Source: Deltaproteobacteria bacterium
GTDB lineage: Bacteria > Myxococcota_A > Polyangia > DRWM01 > JAAZOP01
DNA length: 47,418 bases
Direction: 5' to 3'
Assembly (NCBI GenBank): GCA_016218765.1
Contig: JACRCZ010000117.1
Coordinates: 1 to 47,418 of the forward strand
Made by a program: the position numbers and the translations under genes. Shown in pieces: positions 17,367-25,037 of the stretch. The notes under the pieces were generated by a model that made no database searches, had not been told where the DNA came from, and was given only the letters and a program-made list of their open reading frames with translations. How positions within the stretch are numbered: position 1 is the first letter of the stretch; each line of letters begins with the position of its first letter.

Positions 17367-18695
17367 ATGATCTCTGTGATCGGACCTGGGCGTGGGAGGG
17401 TCGGCGCGATCCGGGTTGCCGGGTCGATCGGGATGGCCGTTGGCGTCCTCTGGGTCGCAGGGTGCGGTGCGCGCGATTCCGGAGGGGTGGTACCGCCCGC
17501 CGTGGCTGAGCCGGGGGACGCGGGTGCAGAACCGGAAGACGCGAGGGCGGCGTTCCAGGACGTCCCGTCCGCGGGCGAGGCCGCAGCGGCTGCGGAGGAC
17601 GTCGCGGTCGCGGTCGACGTCGCGCCGGAGATGGAGGACGTTCCGCCCGCGGGCGACGCGACGGCCGGACCGCCGTCCGCGGACTCCCTGCTGGAGCCGT
17701 GCGGGACGTGGGTGGAGCAGGACGACGACCTTTTCGGGCAGACGCACCTCTACCGTCCGACGACGTTCGCGTTTCTGACGGCGGAACCGGAGCGGCCCGG
17801 CAGGGTTGTCGTCCGGGCGTACGTGGCCGGAGGGCTCAGCGGGGATTGCGGCCCGTGCCCCGAGGGCGCTCTGTGCGCGCGCTGCGAGGAGCCGACGGTC
17901 ATGCTGACGCCGTTTCGGGGTGCACAGGAAGACACAGCGTACGAAGTGCTCGGCAGGACGTCCGGCGGGTCGTGCGTAGACGCGTACCTCGCTCTGGGAC
18001 CCGGTTACACCCAACGTGCGGCGCTCGTCCGGAGCGTGCGCTCGCCCGACGACAAGACGAAGATCGAGACGGTGGTGACCATTCGCAGCGACCTGTGCGA
18101 GGAGGAGGATGTCGTGGCCGAGGCGGAGGAGCTCGCGACGTCGGAGTCGTGCCTGGCGGATCCGGCCCCGACCCCGCGGACGTGGGTCTCCCGTCGGGAT
18201 GACGCTCCGCTTCCCGTTCCCCGGACGCTCGATGTTGCCGAGCTGCTGCGTCGCGCCGAGGCGTCGTTCGCGGCCGGAGCGTGGCAGGAGGCGCTGGATG
18301 CCTACGGGCGCGTGGAACGCGAGACCGGCCGGCGGGACGCGGCGCTCCTGGCCTACTGTGGGTGGCGGATGGCCCAGTGCGAGCTGCGCCTCGATCGTCC
18401 GGAGGACGCCTTGAACCGGCTCGAGGAACTACCGCCAGTGCGGGTCACCGGCGGAGAGGCGGCGCGCTTGCTGCCGGACGCCGTCGCGGCGGACCTGGGC
18501 CGGAGGCTCGCGGCGTCCTGGTCCGGGGAGAAAACGGCGTACAACCTGACGCGCGTCGTCGAGGGGCCTTCGTTGCGCGTGGCGCTGGAGGCTGCCGCGC
18601 TGGAGCTGGAGGCCGAAGGACGGGTGGAGGACGCCCAGAGGGTGCGGGAGAGTCTCGAACGGCTTCGCGATGTGGACGCCGCCGAGGCTCCCTAG
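17367..18695 (+). CDS. Lipoprotein with TPR-like C-terminal domain
   Basis: 442 residues; the ATG directly follows the protease stop codon with no gap, implying coupled translation. The signal ends LWVAGC (Cys about 33). A long Ala/Glu/Asp/Pro linker (about 38-105) leads into a Cys-containing beta domain (about 108-250, with CGPCPEGALCARC). The C-terminal 160 residues have alternating helices with TPR-like spacing (AELLRRAEASFAAGAWQEAL, then ALLAYCGWRMAQCELRL). Domain assignments are from pattern only. Probably a surface protein acting with the adjacent protease, which is inference from the shared operon. Confidence 0.8.
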   Translation: MISVIGPGRGRVGAIRVAGSIGMAVGVLWVAGCGARDSGGVVPPAVAEPGDAGAEPEDARAAFQDVPSAGEAAAAAEDVAVAVDVAPEMEDVPPAGDATAGPPSADSLLEPCGTWVEQDDDLFGQTHLYRPTTFAFLTAEPERPGRVVVRAYVAGGLSGDCGPCPEGALCARCEEPTVMLTPFRGAQEDTAYEVLGRTSGGSCVDAYLALGPGYTQRAALVRSVRSPDDKTKIETVVTIRSDLCEEEDVVAEAEELATSESCLADPAPTPRTWVSRRDDAPLPVPRTLDVAELLRRAEASFAAGAWQEALDAYGRVERETGRRDAALLAYCGWRMAQCELRLDRPEDALNRLEELPPVRVTGGEAARLLPDAVAADLGRRLAASWSGEKTAYNLTRVVEGPSLRVALEAAALELEAEGRVEDAQRVRESLERLRDVDAAEAP

Positions 18696-18749
18696 CCCGG
18701 CTTGACCGCGCCGCGGGGTGCGCGCGACGAACAGAGAGGATCCTGGCCA

Positions 18750-20123
18750 GTGGACGATTTCGAAGGCATCGCTGGACGGGGCGCCCGAGGCCGTGCCGGC
18801 GACTTGTGGTCCGATCCCGGATGCCGCGGCGGCGGCGATGTCCGGCCCGTGCCGTCGCTTCGGGGCCGACCGTCTCGCCGGCGACGGGTGCCTCCCGGCC
18901 GATACGTCTTCCTGGCGACCGCCGTCCTGGCGGGCTGCGGACCGTCGGCGCCGCCTGCACGGGAACCTGCCGCCGCGGACGGCGGAGGCGGAGAACCGGG
19001 TGACCCGGTGCTCGACGCCCTCGCCCGCGCGGAGACGGGCTCCGCGGCCGCCGCGCTCGGAGTCGCCTGTTCGGCGGGAGAGGCCACCGCGTGTTCCGGG
19101 GCCGCGGCGCTGCTGCGGGCGGTCTGCGCGGACGTCGGCGCGGCCGACTGTGCCGCGGTCGTCGAGGGACTGCTGCGCGCCGCATCGGGGTCGGCAGAGC
19201 CGGGCGGCGGAGCGTCGGTCCCGAGCGAAGGGGCCGAATGCCTCGGCGCCGGGTGCACACTCGCCAGTCCGAACGCGTGCACGGTTCTGGTGGACGCGCT
19301 GCGCGCCGCACACGCTTGGCCGGACGTCGTCGGAGGCATCGAGGCGTCGATCTACGAGTCGGCGTGCCGGGAGGAACGCGGGCCCGGGAGCTGCGCGTGG
19401 GCGCTCGGCGCGCTGATCGCAGAGTGGCCGCTACCGGCGACGGGCGGCACGAGCGGGACGGCGGCGTTGTGCCTGCGGGGCGTCGTGCCGGCGTGCGTGC
19501 TGCAGTGGCGGTCCCGTGGGGGGATCGCCGGTACGGCGGAAGCGGAGGCATTCCTTCGCGAGAACTGTGAGCGGGTCGGTTTCGACGGCTGCGTTGCGGC
19601 GGCCGAGGCGCTCGACGGCGAGGTCGGGGAGTCCGTCACGAGGGCCGCGTTGGCGGAGCTTTGCGAGGATGACATGCCCGCGGCCTGTGTCGCAGCCGGA
19701 AGCACCGCCGCCGCGCTGGACGCTCTAGCCGGGGCCTGCGCCGCCGGCGACGAGGACGCCTGCGCGACGCTCCAGCGCAGGGGGGATGAGGTCGCCGCGC
19801 CCGGCTGGCTGGTGGAACTGGCGCGGATCCGCGATGCGGAAATCGTGCTGGCGTTCTCCTCCAGCGGCACACCGGCGGACAGCCCGTCCGCGCGCGGCGG
19901 GTGCTGGATCCTGGCCCTGCCCGACCCCGTCCTCGGCGCATTCGCCAATCCGCTGGTGTCCGCGGGTTGTTCGAGCGAGATCTGCACGGGCGTCTGCGGC
20001 GTCGTCGGCTGCGGAACGAGTTGTCGCTCCGATCCGGCCGCTGGGCAGGAATGTGCCGCCGGGGAACTGAGGTACCGCCTGGAAGCCCTGCGCGCGCGCT
20101 GTGGACAGTCCCCACCTCCCTGA
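18750..20123 (+). CDS. Cys-rich Sel1-like repeat lipoprotein
   Basis: 457 residues from GTG 18750, chosen because GAGAGGA lies nine bases upstream. A lipoprotein signal YVFLATAVLAGC occurs about 60 residues in, so an internal start (GTG 18849) is also plausible. The mature protein contains repeated helical units with a pair of Cys about nine residues apart, such as VACSAGEATACSG, NCERVGFDGCVA, LCEDDMPAACVA and ACAAGDEDACAT, which is the layout of Sel1-like/Hcp-type repeats held by disulphides. The last 110 residues carry an extra Cys-dense stretch (CSSEICTGVCGVVGCGTSC). Sel1-like proteins act in protein-protein contacts; partner unknown. Last intact gene of the lipoprotein run. Confidence 0.8.
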   Translation: MDDFEGIAGRGARGRAGDLWSDPGCRGGGDVRPVPSLRGRPSRRRRVPPGRYVFLATAVLAGCGPSAPPAREPAAADGGGGEPGDPVLDALARAETGSAAAALGVACSAGEATACSGAAALLRAVCADVGAADCAAVVEGLLRAASGSAEPGGGASVPSEGAECLGAGCTLASPNACTVLVDALRAAHAWPDVVGGIEASIYESACREERGPGSCAWALGALIAEWPLPATGGTSGTAALCLRGVVPACVLQWRSRGGIAGTAEAEAFLRENCERVGFDGCVAAAEALDGEVGESVTRAALAELCEDDMPAACVAAGSTAAALDALAGACAAGDEDACATLQRRGDEVAAPGWLVELARIRDAEIVLAFSSSGTPADSPSARGGCWILALPDPVLGAFANPLVSAGCSSEICTGVCGVVGCGTSCRSDPAAGQECAAGELRYRLEALRARCGQSPPP

Positions 20124-20149
20124 AGGGCGCGGCGCCGCTGGTACCGCCC

Positions 20150-20173
20150 GCCGGGCTGAAGCCCGCGGTTCGG
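20150..20173. repeat. Palindromic dispersed repeat, copy A
   Basis: Contains CGGGCTGAAGCCCG followed by CGGTTCGG. The same core and right flank occur at 45779-45803 (copy B). Here the left arm is diverged beyond six base pairs. Confidence 0.7.
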
Positions 20174-20177
20174 TAAC

Positions 20178-20275
20178 GGGGGGCCGTCGGGCGACTTGTG
20201 CGCGCCGCAAGCGAGCAGGAGAGCAAGACCGACAAGAGTCAATACGAATGCGGAAACGACAACCTTCTTATTCAC
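20178..20275 (-). pseudogene. Truncated lipoprotein gene (signal peptide only)
   Basis: From GTG 20275, preceded by GGGGG at a suitable distance, the frame encodes a textbook lipoprotein signal: basic VNKK, hydrophobic VLTLVGLALLLAC, then GAHKSPDGPP. After about 32 residues it enters the palindromic repeat and then runs antisense through the Sel1-like gene without a natural end. A TTGACA box lies upstream on the same strand (20359-20364). The simplest reading is a lipoprotein gene cut off by the repeat or an associated rearrangement; a chance signal-like ORF is the alternative. Confidence 0.5.
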
Positions 20276-20406
20276 GAAACCCCCACGTTCACGGAGATGA
20301 ACACAAGATTCGGCCACCACCAAACTGCCAGCGCAATGCCGGGAGATTCGCAGCGGTTTGTCAAGCCATCTTGCAGCGCGGGCTGCCGCCAGGATAGCGT
20401 TATCCG

Positions 20407-20435
20407 TTGACGGCCCGGTACGTCATCGCGAGGAT
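20407..20435 (+). promoter_or_regulatory. Promoter-like sequence upstream of the DUF1444-like gene
   Basis: TTGACG at 20407-20412, a 17-base spacer, and GAGGAT at 20430-20435. About 65 bases before the ATG at 20501. The -10 half is a modest match. Confidence 0.4.
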
Positions 20436-20500
20436 GTGCGACCGGGATCGCCCGCCGGCATCGTCGTCGCGCGGGGACTCGATGATGAAAGGGATCGTAC

Positions 20501-21055
20501 ATGTCGCTCGGTCCGGTTTTGCCGCAGCTCCAGCCGCACGACTGGCCCGGACTCCCGCATGCCAGTTGCCGCAAGCTGTTTCCGAGCCAGGGCGGGCAGG
20601 AAGAGCCCTGGGTTTCGTTGTTCTATCCGGTATCTCCGCTGGCCGCCTTCGTGGGTTCGCGCCGGCTCGAGAAGCTTGGACAAACTCGTGAGGATGTCGA
20701 GAGGGAGGCAATCGCGAACCTCGCGGCCAAGACGTTGGCGTGGAGGCCCGCCAACCTCGAAAAGCCCGGTGGTGGGCTCCTGGGGGTACTCAAACTCGAC
20801 GACTTCTTCGCCGCCGAGTGCATCCTCTGCGCGGAGCACATGCGCCGGGCGGAGGCGATCTTCCCCAAGGGCGAGGTATTGGTCGTGGGCATTCCGCGGC
20901 GGGGAAGCCTTCTCGCCGTCCCCGGCCCGCAGGCGCGGGACGGTGCCTTCCGCGGGATTGTTCGCAGCGCGTTCGAGGCCGCGCCACGGGATTTCGCACT
21001 GACGCCGAGCCTTTTCGTCATGAAGCGCGGCCGGCTGCTCGGACGCCTGAACTGA
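20501..21055 (+). CDS. Small cytoplasmic protein, possibly DUF1444-like
   Basis: 184 residues with no signal peptide. ATG 20501 follows AAAGGGA. The order of features, FYPVSPLAAFV, a helix ending NLAAKTLAWR, LDDFFAAECIL, then KGEVLVVGIPRRGSLLAV and a final LTPSLFVMKRGRL, resembles the layout of YtpQ/DUF1444 proteins, whose function is unknown. I have only pattern similarity for this. It is followed after 18 bases by the zinc-ribbon membrane protein gene, probably in one operon. Confidence 0.75.
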   Translation: MSLGPVLPQLQPHDWPGLPHASCRKLFPSQGGQEEPWVSLFYPVSPLAAFVGSRRLEKLGQTREDVEREAIANLAAKTLAWRPANLEKPGGGLLGVLKLDDFFAAECILCAEHMRRAEAIFPKGEVLVVGIPRRGSLLAVPGPQARDGAFRGIVRSAFEAAPRDFALTPSLFVMKRGRLLGRLN

Positions 21056-21073
21056 GGTAATCGAAGAGGGCCG

Positions 21074-22498
21074 ATGACGCGAACCCGGTGTCCCCAGTGC
21101 GGCGCGGACGTGTCGCCGGCCGAGCCCGCGTCGACCGGCATCCGGATCTGCGAGTACTGCCGCAGCGTCATCGTGGAATCCGGCGGCTCCGTGCAGGCCG
21201 TGGGCCGAGCGGTCGGGAAGTGGGCGCAGGCCGTCGTCCCGGAGCGGTGGACGGAGGCGCTCACCTGTCGGCTGTGCGGCGCGCCGCTTCCTCCGGGCGT
21301 GCTGTCCGATCCGAAGAACGCGCGCTGCGACTACTGCGGCCACCCGGCGCGGCTGCGCCCGGGCATCCTCGCCGTGCTCAGGCTCGCGGCGACGCACCCG
21401 AGCCGCCTGCCGCCGAGGGCACGGCGGGCGGTGGTGTTCTGGCTCGGCGCTTGGCTCGCCGCCGTTCTCGTCGTCGGACCGTTCGTCGTGATTCGCAACG
21501 ACAGACCCGTTGGCGCCCGGGGCGAGCTGGCCGCCGGCGTGGATGTCGGGGCTGCGCTCACGGTCGAGCTGCCGGACTTCGTGCAGTGGATGACCGTCGA
21601 GGTCAGGCCGCGGGAACCGCCGGCGGAGCAGACCTGTGTCTCGATACTCGTCACCCATCGCGAGACCGGGACTTCATGGCCCGCGTCGGTGACATTCGAT
21701 GCGGGCAAGGGGAACGCCGAGCGGGTGAAGCTGCGGCGGCCGCCGGCGGGCGGCTATTCGATCCGTGCGGCCGCGGCGTCCACGCCGGTCGGGATGCGGA
21801 TCGCGGTCCGGGCGCCGACAGCCCTGTCGCTCGGCTATCTGATCCTGCTGCTGAACGGGTTGCTGTGGACGATGTTCCTCGACATCGGCATCCACGATTT
21901 CCGCCGACCCGCAAGGACCCGCTCGATCATCGCGCGATCGCTGCTCGGCGTGGTGCTGGTCTTCGTCGTCGCGATCGGCGCCTTCCGCTGGGATCCGTTC
22001 GCGGACCGCATGCCGCAGCAGGACGCCGGGGGGCGCCCCGCCTGTTCGGCGGTCCCGGATCGTCCCTCCCGGGAGCGCGATCGTCACGGAGGCGTTCGCG
22101 GAAGACCGGCCCGCGATCCCGGGTTCGGCAGGTGGGTCGCGACGGACTACCCCGGGTCGGGGGCGAGCGAGCCGTCGGAGAGCAGCAGGCGGGCGGAGCC
22201 GCCGCCGGCGAACGGCACAGTCAACGCATCGTCGGCGATCTCGAGTTTCGAGCAGTCCACGACGAACGAACCGTCGGTCGGCTCGGGCGAGGCGACGGGA
22301 CCCGGCAGCGTCGTCGTCCACAGCAGCCGGCGCTCGCTCCAGGACCAGGCCGAGACGGCGCTCTGCGCGGAGACGAGCACGACGCCGTTCACGCAGGCCA
22401 GCCCGAGGCCGAGGGCCCCGGCGTTCGCGAACGCAGGCGGCGAGCTTTGCGCCGACACGGGCGGCAGGAAGACGTCGCCACCGCCGTGGAACGCGTAG
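21074..22498 (+). CDS. Zinc-ribbon membrane protein with uncertain C-terminus
   Basis: Two treble-cleft zinc ribbons open the protein: CPQCG with CEYC (residues 6-32) and CRLCG with CDYCG (about 64-92). A first membrane segment is near 118-140 (VVFWLGAWLAAVLVVGPFVV). Two further hydrophobic segments follow, LSLGYLILLLNGLLWTMFL and IARSLLGVVLVFVVAIGAF (about 253-310). GAGGG precedes ATG 21074. The frame stays open 352 bases into the convergent gene (stop at 22147), and codon use looks poorer after about 22025, beside a six-G run at 22027-22032. The C-terminal 150 residues may therefore be an artefact of a frameshift or a genuine long overlap. Function unknown. Confidence 0.75.
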   Translation: MTRTRCPQCGADVSPAEPASTGIRICEYCRSVIVESGGSVQAVGRAVGKWAQAVVPERWTEALTCRLCGAPLPPGVLSDPKNARCDYCGHPARLRPGILAVLRLAATHPSRLPPRARRAVVFWLGAWLAAVLVVGPFVVIRNDRPVGARGELAAGVDVGAALTVELPDFVQWMTVEVRPREPPAEQTCVSILVTHRETGTSWPASVTFDAGKGNAERVKLRRPPAGGYSIRAAAASTPVGMRIAVRAPTALSLGYLILLLNGLLWTMFLDIGIHDFRRPARTRSIIARSLLGVVLVFVVAIGAFRWDPFADRMPQQDAGGRPACSAVPDRPSRERDRHGGVRGRPARDPGFGRWVATDYPGSGASEPSESSRRAEPPPANGTVNASSAISSFEQSTTNEPSVGSGEATGPGSVVVHSSRRSLQDQAETALCAETSTTPFTQASPRPRAPAFANAGGELCADTGGRKTSPPPWNA

Positions 22499-23754
22499 GC
22501 CAGACGAACCGCGCCCGGGCTCGTGCCCTCGGCTCCCGGCAGCGCTGCCGGGAGCAGCTGGACCGCGAGGGTGATCGACTCCTCGCCGGCCCGGTCGAGG
22601 TCCACGTCCATCCGGCAGGAGCAGCGCGCGAGCTTCTGGAAGATCGACACGTCGGGCTTGAGCCGGCCGTTGGCGCCGACGGCGGCGGGCGCCTTGCCGC
22701 CCACGACAGAGCACTCGACGGGTTCGACCGACGGAGAATAGGGAACGTCGTCGGGCACCGGACCGGAGTAGCTCCACCACCACGAACCGCCGTAGCCGCC
22801 GTTCCAGGACATGTTCAGCTCGTACGTCGGGCGCGCCGGGACTCCGTGGAGGCGCATCAAGCCGAGCACCGTCTGCATCGAGCACCGGGGAACGACGTCG
22901 GTGGGCTCGGGCAGCCGCGCGGCGGCCGGGGGGGGCTGGCGCATGTGCGTGCTCAGGTAGCCCTGGAGTTCGCCCTCGTCGAGCTCGAACCGGATCTCGG
23001 TCGGATCCGGCTCGGCACCTGCCAGGTTTGCGGCCTTCGCGGCCTCGACCGCCTGCGGCGAAACGAAGGTGATGTCCGCATTGCCGCCCGCGGTCGCGTC
23101 CAGCGTCCCGTCGGGGCGCAGCCCCCGCAGCCAGTATCTGTCGATGCGCGCGTCCGGCTTCCAGGCCTGAGCCAACGCCAGCAGCCAGGGGTAGGCCTTC
23201 ATCGGGTCGAATGACTCGACCGACCCCGGCATGCCGTTCATGTCCATGGCCGCCCAGGCGCCGACCGGCATCCCACCGATGCCGTCCTTCGTGATCCCCG
23301 TCGGAGCCGGAGGCTCCGCCTTCACATCCAGCGTCCCCTGCACGGACCCGGCCGGCGCCGTCGATGCGCTGGTGGTCGTCCCCGTTTCGGACGGCAGGGC
23401 GGCGAGGTCGGCAGGGTCGTGAGCCTGCGGTACGGGCGGACGAGCGGAGTGACCGACGTTGGTCGGGCTGGCGTGTTCCTCGGCCGTGTTGGGTCCGGCC
23501 AGCCTGGTGGCGACCGTCCCGACGATCGCCAGCAGGATGATGGCGCCGCCGATCCACAAGCCCAGTAACGGGGTCTTCTGCGGCGGCAGCGGCGGCTGCC
23601 ACGCGGGCGGGGGCGGCGGAGGTGGCGCCGGCGGCATGTAGTGCGTGGGTATCGCGATGCGGTTCTGCATCCCGCAGAAGGAGCAGGTGACAACGGTCCC
23701 GGGCTCCGCGAGCGGCAATGCCGCGTGGCACTGTGTACAGTGTTGTCCGCCCAT
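22147..23754 (-). CDS. Zinc-ribbon, single-pass membrane protein with large exported domain
   Basis: 535 residues starting at ATG 23754. A zinc ribbon CTQC-x16-CSFCG (residues 6-29) is followed by a Pro-rich linker, one membrane segment LLGLWIGGAIILLAIVGTVA (about 64-83), and a large C-terminal domain with a predicted extracytoplasmic location. That domain contains an Arg/Cys/Trp-rich centre (WNGGYGGSWWW, CSCRMDVDLD) and, near the end, a PQQ-like blade VSAWSWSERRLLWTTTLPG. The N-terminal ribbon opening is similar in style to the convergent neighbour at 21074, suggesting a related pair. Role unknown; ribbon plus membrane segment proteins often sense or scaffold. Confidence 0.85.
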   Translation of the reverse strand: MGGQHCTQCHAALPLAEPGTVVTCSFCGMQNRIAIPTHYMPPAPPPPPPPAWQPPLPPQKTPLLGLWIGGAIILLAIVGTVATRLAGPNTAEEHASPTNVGHSARPPVPQAHDPADLAALPSETGTTTSASTAPAGSVQGTLDVKAEPPAPTGITKDGIGGMPVGAWAAMDMNGMPGSVESFDPMKAYPWLLALAQAWKPDARIDRYWLRGLRPDGTLDATAGGNADITFVSPQAVEAAKAANLAGAEPDPTEIRFELDEGELQGYLSTHMRQPPPAAARLPEPTDVVPRCSMQTVLGLMRLHGVPARPTYELNMSWNGGYGGSWWWSYSGPVPDDVPYSPSVEPVECSVVGGKAPAAVGANGRLKPDVSIFQKLARCSCRMDVDLDRAGEESITLAVQLLPAALPGAEGTSPGAVRLAYAFHGGGDVFLPPVSAQSSPPAFANAGALGLGLACVNGVVLVSAQSAVSAWSWSERRLLWTTTLPGPVASPEPTDGSFVVDCSKLEIADDALTVPFAGGGSARLLLSDGSLAPDPG

Positions 23755-23839
23755 GCGGCGACTCTGCGGGAGTGAACGGCGGAAGTCAATTCGCCGACGG
23801 AGCTGCGCGGCCCCTTCCCCTGCGTTCCATCCTCCCCGG

Positions 23840-23868
23840 TTGCCGCCCGGCGCCCGCGAGGGTACATT
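23840..23868 (+). promoter_or_regulatory. Sigma70-type promoter for the vWA gene
   Basis: TTGCCG at 23840-23845, a 17-base spacer, and TACATT at 23863-23868. Predicted transcription would start about 14 bases before ATG 23889, leaving room for the GGAGG ribosome site. Confidence 0.45.
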
Positions 23869-23888
23869 CCCCGTGCGGAGGGCGGGTC

Positions 23889-25037
23889 ATGCGCAGCGCG
23901 AGGGTGGTTGCGGCGGTGTTGGCGGTGCTGGCCGGCGCGGCGGCGGGGTGCTCGCCGGCGGACGACGAGGGGAACGTCGGCGACGGCAGGCCGCGCGACG
24001 ACGGCGGCGGCGGGGCCGATGCGGACGCCGATGCGGATGCCGACCCGGAGTCCGGAGCGGACGCGGACCCCGACGTCGACCGCGAGATTCCGGACTACGA
24101 GATCGATAGCGTGTGCGGCGCCGAAGACCTGCCGCTCGAGTACGCCGTCTCCTCCGACGTCCTCATCGTGCTCGACCGCAGCGGCAGCATGATGCTGACG
24201 CTCAACCCGCTCAAGAACGCCGTGCGCACCATCGTCGATGCCACGGACGACCGCATCTGGTTCGGCCTCATGCCCTTCCCCAGCTCGGTGCCGCCGAACG
24301 CGTGCCGCATGATCGCGCCCGCGACCGAATGCGCGGCGCCCGACCACCCGCAGGTGGAACCCGGCGCGGTGCGCTTCCCCGACATCGACGCGGCGCTCGG
24401 CGCCGACCTGGGCATCTGCGGCTCCACCCCGACGTCGGCCACGATGCGCAACGTCGCGAGCTGGCTGCGCTCGAATCCGACGGGGCACACGCAGTACGCC
24501 CTCCTGGTGACCGACGGCGTCCCGAACTGCAACTCGTCGCTCGACGACGACACCTGCACCTGCCTCGACACCGAAACCGGCTGTTCGGGACGTCCGGAGG
24601 CCTGCCTGGACGACACGGCGACCTACGCCGCGATCGACGGGCTCCTCGCCGACGGCGTGCTGACCTACGTCATGGCCCTCGGCCGCTGGGCGGGCTCGGA
24701 CCGCGACGTGCTGAACGACATGGCCGTGCACGGCGGCACGGGGCATTTCTACGCGGCGGAGGACACCGGCGCGATCCTCGGGACGTTCGAGGAGATCATG
24801 GGGACGATCGTCGTGTCCTGCATCTTCGACCTGCATCCCGGCGACACCGTCGATCCCACGCAGGTCAACCTGTACGTCGGCGACGACGTGGTGCCCCGGG
24901 ACCCGGCGCACGGCAACGGCTGGGACTACCTCGACGAGGACACGGTCGAGTTCTACGGCCCGGCCTGCGAAGGCATCCTGAGCGGCGACGTGACCGCCGT
25001 GCGTGCCGCCTACGGCTGCCCGACCGTGCTGCTCTAG
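23889..25037 (+). CDS. von Willebrand factor A domain lipoprotein
   Basis: 382 residues. Lipoprotein signal with lipobox GAAAGC (Cys about 21), then an Asp/Ala repeat linker (ADADADADADPES, about 45-65). The vWA domain begins near residue 88: VLIVLDRSGSMM gives the MIDAS DxSxS, and ALLVTDGVPNC supplies the later MIDAS Asp. Cys-rich inserts (DDDTCTCLDTETGC) decorate the domain. ATG 23889 is supported by GGAGG seven bases upstream. vWA lipoproteins bind other proteins through a metal ion, here at the cell surface or periplasm. It is divergent from the zinc-ribbon gene and overlaps the convergent protease gene by four bases. Confidence 0.9.
   Translation: MRSARVVAAVLAVLAGAAAGCSPADDEGNVGDGRPRDDGGGGADADADADADPESGADADPDVDREIPDYEIDSVCGAEDLPLEYAVSSDVLIVLDRSGSMMLTLNPLKNAVRTIVDATDDRIWFGLMPFPSSVPPNACRMIAPATECAAPDHPQVEPGAVRFPDIDAALGADLGICGSTPTSATMRNVASWLRSNPTGHTQYALLVTDGVPNCNSSLDDDTCTCLDTETGCSGRPEACLDDTATYAAIDGLLADGVLTYVMALGRWAGSDRDVLNDMAVHGGTGHFYAAEDTGAILGTFEEIMGTIVVSCIFDLHPGDTVDPTQVNLYVGDDVVPRDPAHGNGWDYLDEDTVEFYGPACEGILSGDVTAVRAAYGCPTVLL

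Larger units (their letters stand above)
20124..20500. other. Lower-GC intergenic patch
   Basis: No complete gene. It contains a palindromic dispersed-repeat copy (20150-20173), a lipoprotein signal-peptide fragment on the minus strand (20178-20275), a TTGACA box on the minus strand, and a promoter-like pair on the plus strand for the gene at 20501. From about 20180 to 20400 base composition is visibly less GC-rich than the surroundings. Confidence 0.6.
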
